DNA of 7,093 nt from Propionibacteriaceae bacterium (lineage in GTDB: Bacteria; Actinomycetota; Actinomycetes; Propionibacteriales; Propionibacteriaceae). Below are positions 1-5,638 of this stretch, piece by piece. The stretch is taken from positions 1 through 7,093 of the forward strand of contig JAJTCL010000139.1 of assembly GCA_021323255.1 (NCBI GenBank), read 5' to 3'. Both the position numbers and the translations under genes were made by a program. How positions within the stretch are numbered: the stretch's first letter is position 1; every line of letters starts with the position of its first letter. Below the pieces are notes generated by a model. That model ran no database searches. It was not told the origin of the DNA and saw nothing but the letters and a program-made list of their open reading frames with translations.

Positions 1-780
1 CACAAAGGCAGTTCCGGGGCGAGGAGAAATCGCCGCCACTGCCGAAGCGGTGTCATGGGACGCCACGAGCACGAAGGGCCATTGACTGCGGGCACCGATC
101 TTGGCGGCGAGCTCCTGGTGCAGTGCGGCGACGACAACGCCGTTGTCCTTGACGGGTGGTAAGACCGATGCGTCGACTCCGACCACCTCCAACAAGCCCA
201 AGTCCCAGGTGCCGGTGCGCAGAGAGACAAGGCCCGTCGTGCTTGCTATCGATCGCTCGGCCGTACGGACACCGGTCAACAGCGCACACCACAGATCGGG
301 CAAAAGTAACGCTCTGACCCCCTCCGACTTCGCGGCTGCGCCAGCAGAATCCAAGATCTCCCGGATGCGAAAGACCGTGTTGATGTGCTGTGGAAGCACG
401 CCGGTGCGCGCGAAGAGCTCTTCGGCGCCTAGACGATGGAGCAGAGGCTGCGCAGCCTCGGGATCCGCGGCACGGTAGTGCTGAATCGGAGCCAAAAGGA
501 TGTTGTCGTTGCCGAGGAGCCCGAGGTCCACACCCCAAGCTGTCACACCCATGCTGCTGGCGGCGCCGTCCACCCGAGCGGCAGCACGTTGCAGACCAAA
601 CAGGGTCTGTGCAAAAAGCTCCTCGGCGTCCCAATGCTGATCGCGACCGGATCCTATTGGCTCGTTGCGGAATCGGTGCACCTCGGCCAGTTCGAGGCGA
701 CCCCGCTCGAGTCGTCCCACAACGACTCGTCCGCTTGTGGCGCCCAGGTCGACGGTCACATAGCTGCCCATTGACGTCAT
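1..780 (-). CDS. rhaB: Rhamnulokinase-family FGGY sugar kinase (3' part beyond the left edge)
   Basis: Seen: an open frame of 260 codons that reaches the window edge without a stop. The N-terminus reads YVTVDLGATSGRVVVG (residues 7-22), the FGGY phosphate-binding motif in its rhamnulokinase form. AWGVDLGLL (81-89), INTVFRI (133-139) and VASHDTASAV (239-248) follow; in this family the last motif holds the catalytic aspartate, here Asp243. Known: RhaB phosphorylates L-rhamnulose to L-rhamnulose 1-phosphate in the cytoplasm using ATP, before aldol cleavage to dihydroxyacetone phosphate and L-lactaldehyde. Full-length members have about 470-490 residues, so slightly over half is present and the C-terminal ATP domain is missing. 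The ATG at 780 overlaps the SDR stop (ATGA), implying translational coupling; an in-frame ATG at 771 is the alternative. Inference: with an SDR and no visible isomerase or aldolase, the true substrate could be another ketose. The family call is firm, the substrate less so. Confidence 0.9.
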   Translation of the reverse strand, partial: MTSMGSYVTVDLGATSGRVVVGRLERGRLELAEVHRFRNEPIGSGRDQHWDAEELFAQTLFGLQRAAARVDGAASSMGVTAWGVDLGLLGNDNILLAPIQHYRAADPEAAQPLLHRLGAEELFARTGVLPQHINTVFRIREILDSAGAAAKSEGVRALLLPDLWCALLTGVRTAERSIASTTGLVSLRTGTWDLGLLEVVGVDASVLPPVKDNGVVVAALHQELAAKIGARSQWPFVLVASHDTASAVAAISPRPGTAFV

Positions 781-1559
781 ACCGCGGTATACGCGCCATC
801 GATGACGATGCTTTGGCCCAACAAATAAGAAGATCTGGCAGAGCACAACAAGACCACCAGTGCCTCAAGATCGGCGGGTTCGCCCATTCGTCCAGCCGGA
901 ATCATGTTCCGCCACCGCTCGGCCAGGTCTGGATTGGCGGTCGTGAACTGCCGTGTCATCTCCGAGAGCATGTAGCCGGGTGCGATGGCATTGACACGGA
1001 TCCCGATTGGCGCCCACTCCACCGCCAGCGCCTTTGTCAACATCTCCACGCCGGCCTTCGATGCGTGATACGACGCTTGATGTTGGGGAAGGTTGACAAC
1101 TCGTGCCGACATCGACGAGACGTTGACGATGACGCCTCCTTTGCTGGCTGCCGTACACGCCCGCGCTAACGCCTGACAGCACAAGAACGTGCCAGTCAGA
1201 TTGATGTCGATCACCCGCTGCCAAGACTCTTTTGAGACATCGATGCTGTCTTCCCAGACCGTGATGCCGGCGGCGTTGATCAGAATGCTCGGCGACCCCA
1301 GCGTGCGACCAACCTCAGCGAACGCCGCAGCGACGCTGCGGTCATCGGTGACGTCTGCTACCACACCCAGGCATTCCACCTCGAACTCGCGCTGGACCGT
1401 TCCTGCGCTGTCATCGACGTCAGCGAGTACGTCCAGCAGAGCGATCTTGGCTCTCCACTTCGCAAGTGCTCGGGCCATGCTGAGCCCGAGTCCACGAGCT
1501 CCGCCGGTGATCACCGCAACCTGGTCTTCTAAATCCTCGAACACATTCGTCCATCCCAT
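777..1559 (-). CDS. Classical short-chain dehydrogenase/reductase (SDR), NAD-type
   Basis: Seen, numbering from the ATG at 1559 (260 aa): the Rossmann motif TGGARGLG (18-25), Asp43 at the end of strand beta-2 (ALLDV), NAAG (95-98), Asn120 in DINLTG, and the catalytic set Ser151, Tyr164, Lys168 (YHASK). The C-terminus ends GQSIVIDGAYTAV. All catalytic residues are present and the length is normal for a classical SDR. Known: Asp at the end of beta-2 favours NAD(H) over NADP(H); such enzymes often oxidise polyols or sugars. Inference: coupling by a 4-bp overlap to a rhamnulokinase-type kinase suggests that it makes or interconverts the ketose which the kinase uses; the substrate is not readable. 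The start is uncertain. ATG 1559 has no clear ribosome site, GTG 1544 would give the more typical N-terminus FEDLEDQVAVITGG, and the frame stays open upstream to an ATG at 1718 and beyond, which would add unusual residues. Confidence 0.9.
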   Translation of the reverse strand: MGWTNVFEDLEDQVAVITGGARGLGLSMARALAKWRAKIALLDVLADVDDSAGTVQREFEVECLGVVADVTDDRSVAAAFAEVGRTLGSPSILINAAGITVWEDSIDVSKESWQRVIDINLTGTFLCCQALARACTAASKGGVIVNVSSMSARVVNLPQHQASYHASKAGVEMLTKALAVEWAPIGIRVNAIAPGYMLSEMTRQFTTANPDLAERWRNMIPAGRMGEPADLEALVVLLCSARSSYLLGQSIVIDGAYTAV

Positions 1560-1906
1560 CTGTGCGCTAGACGTCTTGTTGATAACCGGTGTCCACATGA
1601 AAACACGGTGCACCCCGGCCCACGACTTGGCCGCGATGCGGAAGTCGTCAGGACAGTTGATCTTGAGGTGCAACATGACATTGGTGTGGGACGCCTGAGC
1701 TCCTTGAGGGCATTCCATGCACACGTCGGAGTCCTGGGTTCAACGTAATCACGCTTGAGCATGCAGCGGCAATCGCGGCCGGGCTGGCGAACTTGCAGTT
1801 ATTCAGAACGGGTGAAAGCGCCGCCATGCGCGTCCACAAAGGGAGGTTCGGCGCATCGGCATTACTGCCTAATTCCTCTAGGGCCCAGCGCGCCGCTCTC
1901 GCTCGA
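1560..1906. other. Gap between ABC permease and SDR, no convincing gene
   Basis: About 347 bases separate the permease stop from the SDR start, both on the minus strand. The SDR frame is open upstream for 55 more codons from 1724, including a stretch MLHLKINCPDDF from an ATG at 1676 which I do not recognise as part of any SDR. It may be an N-terminal extension, a remnant of another gene, or chance. A second minus-strand frame is open from 1980 to 1648 but has no recognisable content. The permease stop lies in a short dyad (TAGGA, 2-nt loop, TCCTA at 1908-1919) without a T-tract, so I do not call a terminator. The promoter for the SDR-rhaB pair should be in here, but no clear -10/-35 pair stands out. 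Confidence 0.5.
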
Positions 1907-2668
1907 CTAGGAGATCCTACGGCGGTAAGTGACCATGGCGAAGGTGCACGCGACGATGAGAATGCCGACACACCAGGCAAGTGCGATCCAGATGTCGGTG
2001 TCGACCGGCTGCTGCGTGAACAGGTCGCGGATCGCGTTGACGATGGACGTCACCGGCTGGTACTCGGCGAAGACGCGCACCGGGACGGGCATGGTTTCGG
2101 TGGGCACGAATGCCGAGCTGATGAACGGCAGGAAGATGAGCGGGTAGGAGAACGCGATGGCGCCGTCCGCAGACTTCGCGGAGAGACCAGGGATTACCGC
2201 GATCCAGGTCAACGCCAGGGTGAACAGGATCAGGATGCCGGCGACCGCGAGCCACGCCAGCACTCCCGCGCCTGAGCGGAAGCCCATGAGCAGGGCAACG
2301 GCCACGACGACCACGAGCGAGACCAGTATGGCGACCAGCGAGGTCAACACGTGCGCCCACAGCACAGACGACCGTGAGATCGGCATGGACTGGAATCGCT
2401 CGAAGATGCCGCTCTTCATATCCAGGAAGAGCCGGAATGCGGTGTAGGAGATGCCCGAAGCAATCGTGATGATCAGAATGCCGGGCAGCAGATAGTTCAC
2501 ATACGAATCCGACCCTGAATTGATCGCTCCGCCGAACACGAAGACGAACAGCAGCATGAAGGCGATCGGCATGATCGTGGTCGTGATGATGGTGTCCAGA
2601 CTGCGCATGATGTGGCGCAGGGATCGTCCCAGCAGGACAGCAGTGTCGCCGAAGAAATGCTTGGTCAT
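1907..2668 (-). CDS. ABC-2 type transporter permease (DrrB-like)
   Basis: Seen: a 253-aa hydrophobic protein with about six membrane segments, near residues 29-48, 57-79, 105-128, 136-160, 170-188 and 226-247. Between segments 2 and 3 is DMKSGIFERFQSMPISR (83-99), the cytoplasmic coupling motif typical of daunorubicin-resistance-type ABC-2 permeases. The C-terminus is basic (TYRRRIS). The length is usual for DrrB proteins. The ATG at 2668 overlaps the ATPase stop (ATGA), and AAGGAA lies six bases upstream, so the start is well supported and translation is probably coupled. Known: these permeases sit in the plasma membrane as dimers with a DrrA-type ATPase and export lipophilic drugs or lipids. 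Inference: exporter partner of the upstream ATPase, under PadR control; the substrate is unknown. Confidence 0.93.
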   Translation of the reverse strand: MTKHFFGDTAVLLGRSLRHIMRSLDTIITTTIMPIAFMLLFVFVFGGAINSGSDSYVNYLLPGILIITIASGISYTAFRLFLDMKSGIFERFQSMPISRSSVLWAHVLTSLVAILVSLVVVVAVALLMGFRSGAGVLAWLAVAGILILFTLALTWIAVIPGLSAKSADGAIAFSYPLIFLPFISSAFVPTETMPVPVRVFAEYQPVTSIVNAIRDLFTQQPVDTDIWIALAWCVGILIVACTFAMVTYRRRIS

Positions 2669-3495
2669 CGTTGTTCCTTACTCGACCGCACCGACGCTGC
2701 GGCCGTTGCCCGCGCGTCGCCGTCCTTGCCGTCGTCTCCGACGATGGCGAAGAAGACGTCCTCGAGGGTCGGCTGCTTCTCGACGTATTCGACCTTGGCT
2801 GGCGGGAGCAGCTGCTTGAGCTCGGTAAGGGTGCCGTTCACGATGATCCGACCCTGGTGGAGGATCGCGACCCGGTCGGCGAGTTGTTCGGCCTCGTCCA
2901 GATCCTGCGTCGTGAGCAGCACCGTCGTGCCGTGCTCGGCGAATTCCTTGACGGCCTGCCATACCTCGATACGCGCCTGGGGATCAAGCCCAGTCGTCGG
3001 CTCGTCGAGGAAGATGATCTGCGGATTCCCGATCAGGCTCATCGCAATGTCGAGGCGGCGGCGCATTCCACCCGAATACGTCGACACCTTCCGCGCGGCC
3101 GCGTCGGTCAGCGCGAAGCGCTCGAGCAGGTCATCCGCGATCGTGCCCGGGTCCTTGAGATGCCGCAAGTGGGCGATCAACACCAGGTTCTCCCGCCCAC
3201 TGAGGATCTCGTCGACGGCCGCGAACTGTCCAGTGAGGCTGATGGAATCCCGTACGTCCGCAGCGTGCGTGGCGACGCCGAAGCCGTTTACGCTGGCCGT
3301 GCCCGCGTCGGCCTTGAGCAGCGTCGAGAGGATCTTCACGACCGTGGCCTTGCCTGCCCCGTTCGAGCCGAGCAGGGCGAAAATGCTGCCCCGCGCCACG
3401 TCGAAGTCCACGCCGCGCAGCACCTCTAGCTTCTTGTAGGACTTCTCCAGTCCGCGAACGTGGATCGCCGGCCTGTGGGTTTGGTTCGCTGTCAC
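2665..3495 (-). CDS. ABC transporter ATPase (DrrA-like) with altered Walker A
   Basis: Seen: 276 aa with ABC motifs in order: Walker A GSNGAGKAT (43-51), Q-loop Gln90 (SLTGQ), signature YSGGMRRRLDIA (140-151), Walker B IIFLDEPTTGLDP (160-172), and a switch region LTTQDLDEAEQLAD (194-207) with Gln instead of the usual His, as is common in DrrA proteins. The C-terminal tail TLEDVFFAIVG is the DrrA subfamily signature. Odd: residue 50, right after the Walker A lysine, is Ala (GCC at 3348-3346) where Ser or Thr normally coordinates magnesium; all other motifs look intact. The start is GTG 3495, 20 bases after the DUF1048 stop, with only a weak ribosome site (ACGGA). Role: energises export through the permease encoded next. 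The family is certain; whether it hydrolyses ATP normally is not. Confidence 0.94.
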   Translation of the reverse strand: MTANQTHRPAIHVRGLEKSYKKLEVLRGVDFDVARGSIFALLGSNGAGKATVVKILSTLLKADAGTASVNGFGVATHAADVRDSISLTGQFAAVDEILSGRENLVLIAHLRHLKDPGTIADDLLERFALTDAAARKVSTYSGGMRRRLDIAMSLIGNPQIIFLDEPTTGLDPQARIEVWQAVKEFAEHGTTVLLTTQDLDEAEQLADRVAILHQGRIIVNGTLTELKQLLPPAKVEYVEKQPTLEDVFFAIVGDDGKDGDARATAAASVRSSKEQR

Positions 3496-3515
3496 GTGAT
3501 ATCCGTTCTCTGTCG

Positions 3516-3872
3516 TTACGACTCGTTGCCCGCGACGCGATCGATGGCGTTGGTGAGCCGTTCACCCTCCCGGTTGATCCACTGACCCCCCGGATAGTTC
3601 CGAAGGAATGCCTCGGCGAACTCCACCGGGTCTTCGCCGACGATCGCGCGGACAGGCGTACCGTCCGCCGCAGCCTGCTCGAACAGATCGGCAAGGTCCT
3701 CGAACATCGCAGCCGCGCTGCCGCCGTCCGCAGGCCCGAAGTACATCAGATATCGCTCGAGTGCATCGACTGCCGTGCGATAGTTCTCGGGAAGCTGCCG
3801 AGTGCGCGCCTTGTACTGCCGCCAACGCCGCTTGTCGTCGATCACCTTCGAGGTGAACTTTGAGATGGCCAT
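3516..3872 (-). CDS. DUF1048 family small helical protein
   Basis: Seen: 118 aa, soluble, rich in charged helices, with no signal peptide or membrane segment. A basic N-terminal part (SKVIDDKRRWRQYKAR, 8-23) is followed by YRTAVDALERYLMYFGPADG (31-50), an acidic helix (58-70) and VGEDPVEFAEAFLRNY (78-93), the most diagnostic stretch of the DUF1048 family. The start is ATG 3872, because GGGAG lies nine bases upstream and the previous gene stops only two bases before; the frame is open further upstream, but over padR. Known: DUF1048 proteins are commonly encoded beside PadR-type regulators and DrrAB-type ABC genes; their biochemical role is not established. Inference: an accessory or sensing component of this exporter operon, co-transcribed with padR and the ABC genes. 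Confidence 0.85.
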   Translation of the reverse strand: MAISKFTSKVIDDKRRWRQYKARTRQLPENYRTAVDALERYLMYFGPADGGSAAAMFEDLADLFEQAAADGTPVRAIVGEDPVEFAEAFLRNYPGGQWINREGERLTNAIDRVAGNES

Positions 3873-3874
3873 GT

Positions 3875-4204
3875 CTATCTCCCTCTCTCGTGGAGTTGTT
3901 CGAGCCGTTCCCCGAGGAAGCTCCACGTCCTCCAGAACTCTTCGAGATATTCCCGTCCCTGATGGTTGAGCGAATACACCTTGCGCGGCGGCCCCTTCTC
4001 GGACGGGATCTTCTCCACGTCGACGAAGCCACGCTGCTCGATCCTGACGAGCAGCGCGTAGACGGTGCCCTCGGCGATGTCGGAAAAGCCCTGCTCCCGC
4101 AGCCAAGCCGTGATCTCGTAGCCGTACGCGGGTCGCATGGACAAGATCGCGAGGACCATGCCCTCGAGCGTGCCCTTGAGCATTTCCGTCATCTGTTTAC
4201 CCAT
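3875..4204 (-). CDS. PadR-family winged-helix transcriptional regulator
   Basis: Seen: 109 aa. The N-terminal winged helix-turn-helix reads LKGTLEGMVLAIL (9-21), YGYEITAWL (27-35) and EGTVYALLVRIEQRGF (45-60), followed by the wing SEKGPPRKVYSL (68-79) and a short helical dimerisation tail with FWRTW (90-94). This is the small PadR class (about 110 aa). The start is ATG 4204 with a strong GGAGG eight bases upstream (4217-4213); an in-frame TTG at 4219 would overlap that ribosome site and is less likely. Known: small PadR proteins such as LmrR repress multidrug ABC genes and their own promoter, and are released when drugs bind the dimer. Inference: first gene of the padR-DUF1048-ATPase-permease operon and probably its autorepressor through the inverted repeat just upstream. 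Confidence 0.93.
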   Translation of the reverse strand: MGKQMTEMLKGTLEGMVLAILSMRPAYGYEITAWLREQGFSDIAEGTVYALLVRIEQRGFVDVEKIPSEKGPPRKVYSLNHQGREYLEEFWRTWSFLGERLEQLHERGR

Positions 4205-4219
4205 GGACACCGCCTCCAA

Positions 4220-4263
4220 CTACTCAGCGTTACTGACTACTGGTACATAGTAACACTGAATAG
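4220..4263. promoter_or_regulatory. Probable PadR operator: 15-bp imperfect inverted repeat
   Basis: The left arm is CTACTCAGCGTTACT (4220-4234) and the right arm AGTAACACTGAATAG (4249-4263). They pair at 13 of 15 positions across a 14-base spacer. The dyad ends three bases before the padR ribosome site, so a bound dimer or pair of dimers would block the promoter or ribosome access. Small PadR repressors are known to bind dyads in their own promoters. Assignment to this PadR is inferred from position only. Confidence 0.65.
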
Positions 4264-4274
4264 TGGGCCCGCAA
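4247..4274 (-). promoter_or_regulatory. Candidate promoter of the padR-ABC operon
   Basis: On the minus strand TTGCGG (4274-4269) and TACTAT (4252-4247) are 16 bases apart, resembling -35 and -10 elements. Matches to consensus are partial. The -10 element falls inside the right arm of the inverted repeat, which would suit repression by the downstream PadR. This is a weak prediction because actinobacterial -35 elements are poorly conserved. Confidence 0.35.
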
Positions 4275-4991
4275 GGCGCAAACGACGTGACCGTTGGCGG
4301 CCGCAGCTTGGCCCAGCCCCGCCTTCGATCTTGATCGTTCCGCACCGGCCCGCAGAGCAAGAGGGTCGGAATCGAGACAAAGGTGACCAAGTAGATCAGG
4401 CCCGCGACGAACGCGGTCTTCCTCAGCGAGTCCACCCGAATTCGATAATCGCGCTCGTTACCGTCCGCCGTGAGCGGCAGGTCGGCTCGTTTTGCTCGGC
4501 CACCCAACCAGCCGACGCGCAATTCAGGACGGTATAGGAGCGCGACACCGCCTAGCAGCGCCGCAACGCCGAGCAGCACGAGCCCGCCGCCCACGAAAGT
4601 CAATCCGGCCAGCAACGCCCAACGCTGCTGAGCAGCGCCGCGACTTCACCGATCCCCACACCGTGGCCGCCAGATAGCCAGTCAGCGCGAGCAAAGGCAG
4701 GGCTCGAGCCCGCGTTGTGCCATAACGCTCCCGTCGCAGAAGACCAGTGAGCGGCACAGCGACCAACAGCGCCGCAACGAAGACAGCCGGCGGAAGCCAG
4801 GCCCACTTCTGCGCCACAACGAAACTGTTGAGTAGGTTCACTCCGCTCGCAATCACCACGACCCCGATGAACCACTTGATCAATGGATCTGGATCGCGGC
4901 CGGGCACAATCGCTGAAAATTGCTCGGGCACCCCGGAAAGTCTGGAGCAAATCGACACATCGACGACATCTTCCGCCCGACGTGTCGACAA

Positions 4992-5116
4992 TCCGACGGA
5001 CGGCTTGCAGGATCAACTCTTAAGGCAGGCTCGCCTAGGCCCGTTGCAGGTGAGCGTCACGCCGGTTGCCCAATGTCAGAAGTGACACAATAAGGCCTGA
5101 TCATGAAGGAGAGCTG
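4992..5116. other. Divergent spacer upstream of the YciI-family gene
   Basis: This spacer separates the minus-strand membrane gene from the plus-strand YciI-family gene. It holds an imperfect dyad at 5020-5038 (TTAAGGCAGGCTCGCCTAG) and a possible -10-like CACAAT at 5086-5091 without a well-placed -35. The ribosome site AAGGAG (5106-5111) lies five bases before the GTG at 5117. No gene fits in this stretch. Confidence 0.4.
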
Positions 5117-5395
5117 GTGCAAAGGTACGTGGTGTTCTACGAATCCGCAGACGACGTCATGTCCAAAGCGCCGCCGGTCTATCCACGGCACCTGGCTCGG
5201 CTGAAGGAGTTCCGCGACCGCGGGGACCTATTGCTAGTCGGCACGTTCGGCGATCCGCAGGCCGAGGGTTCGATGGCGGTCTTCGGATCGCGGGAAGCCG
5301 CCGAGGAGTTCGTTCGCGATGACCCGTTCGTGAACGAAGGCGTGGTCAAGGCCTGGACGCTGCGGGAGTGGGACGAGGTCGCGAGCGAGATCTGA
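5117..5395 (+). CDS. YciI-family small protein
   Basis: Seen: 92 aa beginning VQRYVVFYES, with PRHLARLKEFRDRGDLLLVG (23-42), a glycine-rich turn, and the C-terminal block FVRDDPFVNEGVVKAW (65-80) followed by REWD. This is the complete YciI (dimeric alpha/beta barrel) pattern with His25 in the usual place and a normal length. The start is GTG 5117, preceded by AAGGAG at 5106-5111; a longer frame from 5066 lacks a ribosome site and adds residues not seen in the family. Known: YciI domains are small cytoplasmic proteins related to muconolactone isomerase and chlorite dismutase folds; most have no assigned reaction. The gene stands alone, is convergent with nothing nearby, and no partner suggests its substrate. 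Confidence 0.87.
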   Translation: MQRYVVFYESADDVMSKAPPVYPRHLARLKEFRDRGDLLLVGTFGDPQAEGSMAVFGSREAAEEFVRDDPFVNEGVVKAWTLREWDEVASEI

Positions 5396-5622
5396 GCAAG
5401 TTCAAACTCGACTACATTGCCGTCTACCCACCTGGTCAGTCGGCTGGACTTGCGCAGGAGCCAAAGCTCGCTTACACCACCTCCAAGATCACGATCAGCA
5501 ACATGATCCGAGTTCCGAGCCCCACCCAGCGACCCGCGCTGAGCGTTCGTGCAGCGCCGCGGTCCGATCCCGCTAGGCGGGCGTGTCGGCGGGAGCGAAA
5601 AGTGTCAGTTCGCAGGTCTAAG
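5396..5622. other. Non-coding stretch with a short hairpin
   Basis: Between the YciI-family stop and the 13E12-type gene I see no convincing gene. A perfect 5-bp stem with a 3-base loop (CCCGC TAG GCGGG, 5569-5581) could be a weak terminator-like hairpin, but it lacks a T-tract. The last bases lead into the SOS-like site of the next gene. Confidence 0.4.
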
Positions 5623-5638
5623 GTGAATGTACGTTCGA
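5623..5638. promoter_or_regulatory. Candidate LexA (SOS) box, degenerate left half
   Basis: The sequence GTGAAT GTAC GTTCGA matches the mycobacterial LexA consensus TCGAAC N4 GTTCGA at 9 of 12 fixed positions: the right half is perfect and the left half 3 of 6. It lies at the 5' end of a 13E12-type gene, and several 13E12 family genes in M. tuberculosis are known to carry LexA sites. Position supports the call; the poor left half weakens it. Confidence 0.5.

Larger units (their letters stand above)
4220..4907 (-). pseudogene. Multi-spanning membrane protein gene, apparently frameshifted
   Basis: Seen: two consecutive minus-strand frames both encode hydrophobic protein. The first (from about 4907) has membrane segments such as IKWFIGVVVIASGVNLLNSF and FVAALLVAVPLTGLL and reaches LALTGYLAATVWGSV near 4650. 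It then turns into Arg/Cys-rich sequence without membrane character. The second frame opens after a TGA at 4648 and immediately gives LLAGLTFVGGGLVLLG and later FVAGLIYLVTFVSIPTLLL, ending at a TAG at 4222-4220. Joining the frames between about 4645 and 4618 needs one extra or two missing bases and would give a protein of about 228 aa with five membrane segments. The start is unclear: GTG 4907 lacks a ribosome site, and GTG 4931, GTG 4958 or TTG 4991 are alternatives. I do not recognise the family. It could be a decayed gene, two small genes, or a sequencing error. Confidence 0.55.

Noticed and set aside
53..868. Long minus-strand open frame over the kinase and SDR ends
   Set aside because: Its product is Arg/Cys/Ser-rich without motifs, and it lies out of frame over the clear rhamnulokinase gene.
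390..1169. Plus-strand open frames opposite rhaB and the SDR
   Set aside because: Antisense shadows of well-supported genes, with arginine-rich composition and no domain pattern.
1793..2275. Plus-strand frame rich in Asp, Arg and Gln opposite the permease
   Set aside because: Antisense of the ABC-2 permease; the charged composition comes from reading hydrophobic codons backwards.
2612..3439. Long plus-strand frames opposite the ABC ATPase
   Set aside because: Antisense shadows of a gene with all ABC motifs on the minus strand.
5075..5086. GTCA-GAAG-TGAC dyad before the YciI gene as an operator
   Set aside because: Four-base arms are too short to stand out from chance.
5103..5105. ATG at 5103 as the YciI-family start
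   Set aside because: It is out of frame with the conserved protein; GTG 5117 with AAGGAG upstream fits.
5569..5581. Hairpin CCCGC TAG GCGGG as an intrinsic terminator
   Set aside because: The stem is only 5 bp and no T-tract follows; kept only as a note in the non-coding stretch.
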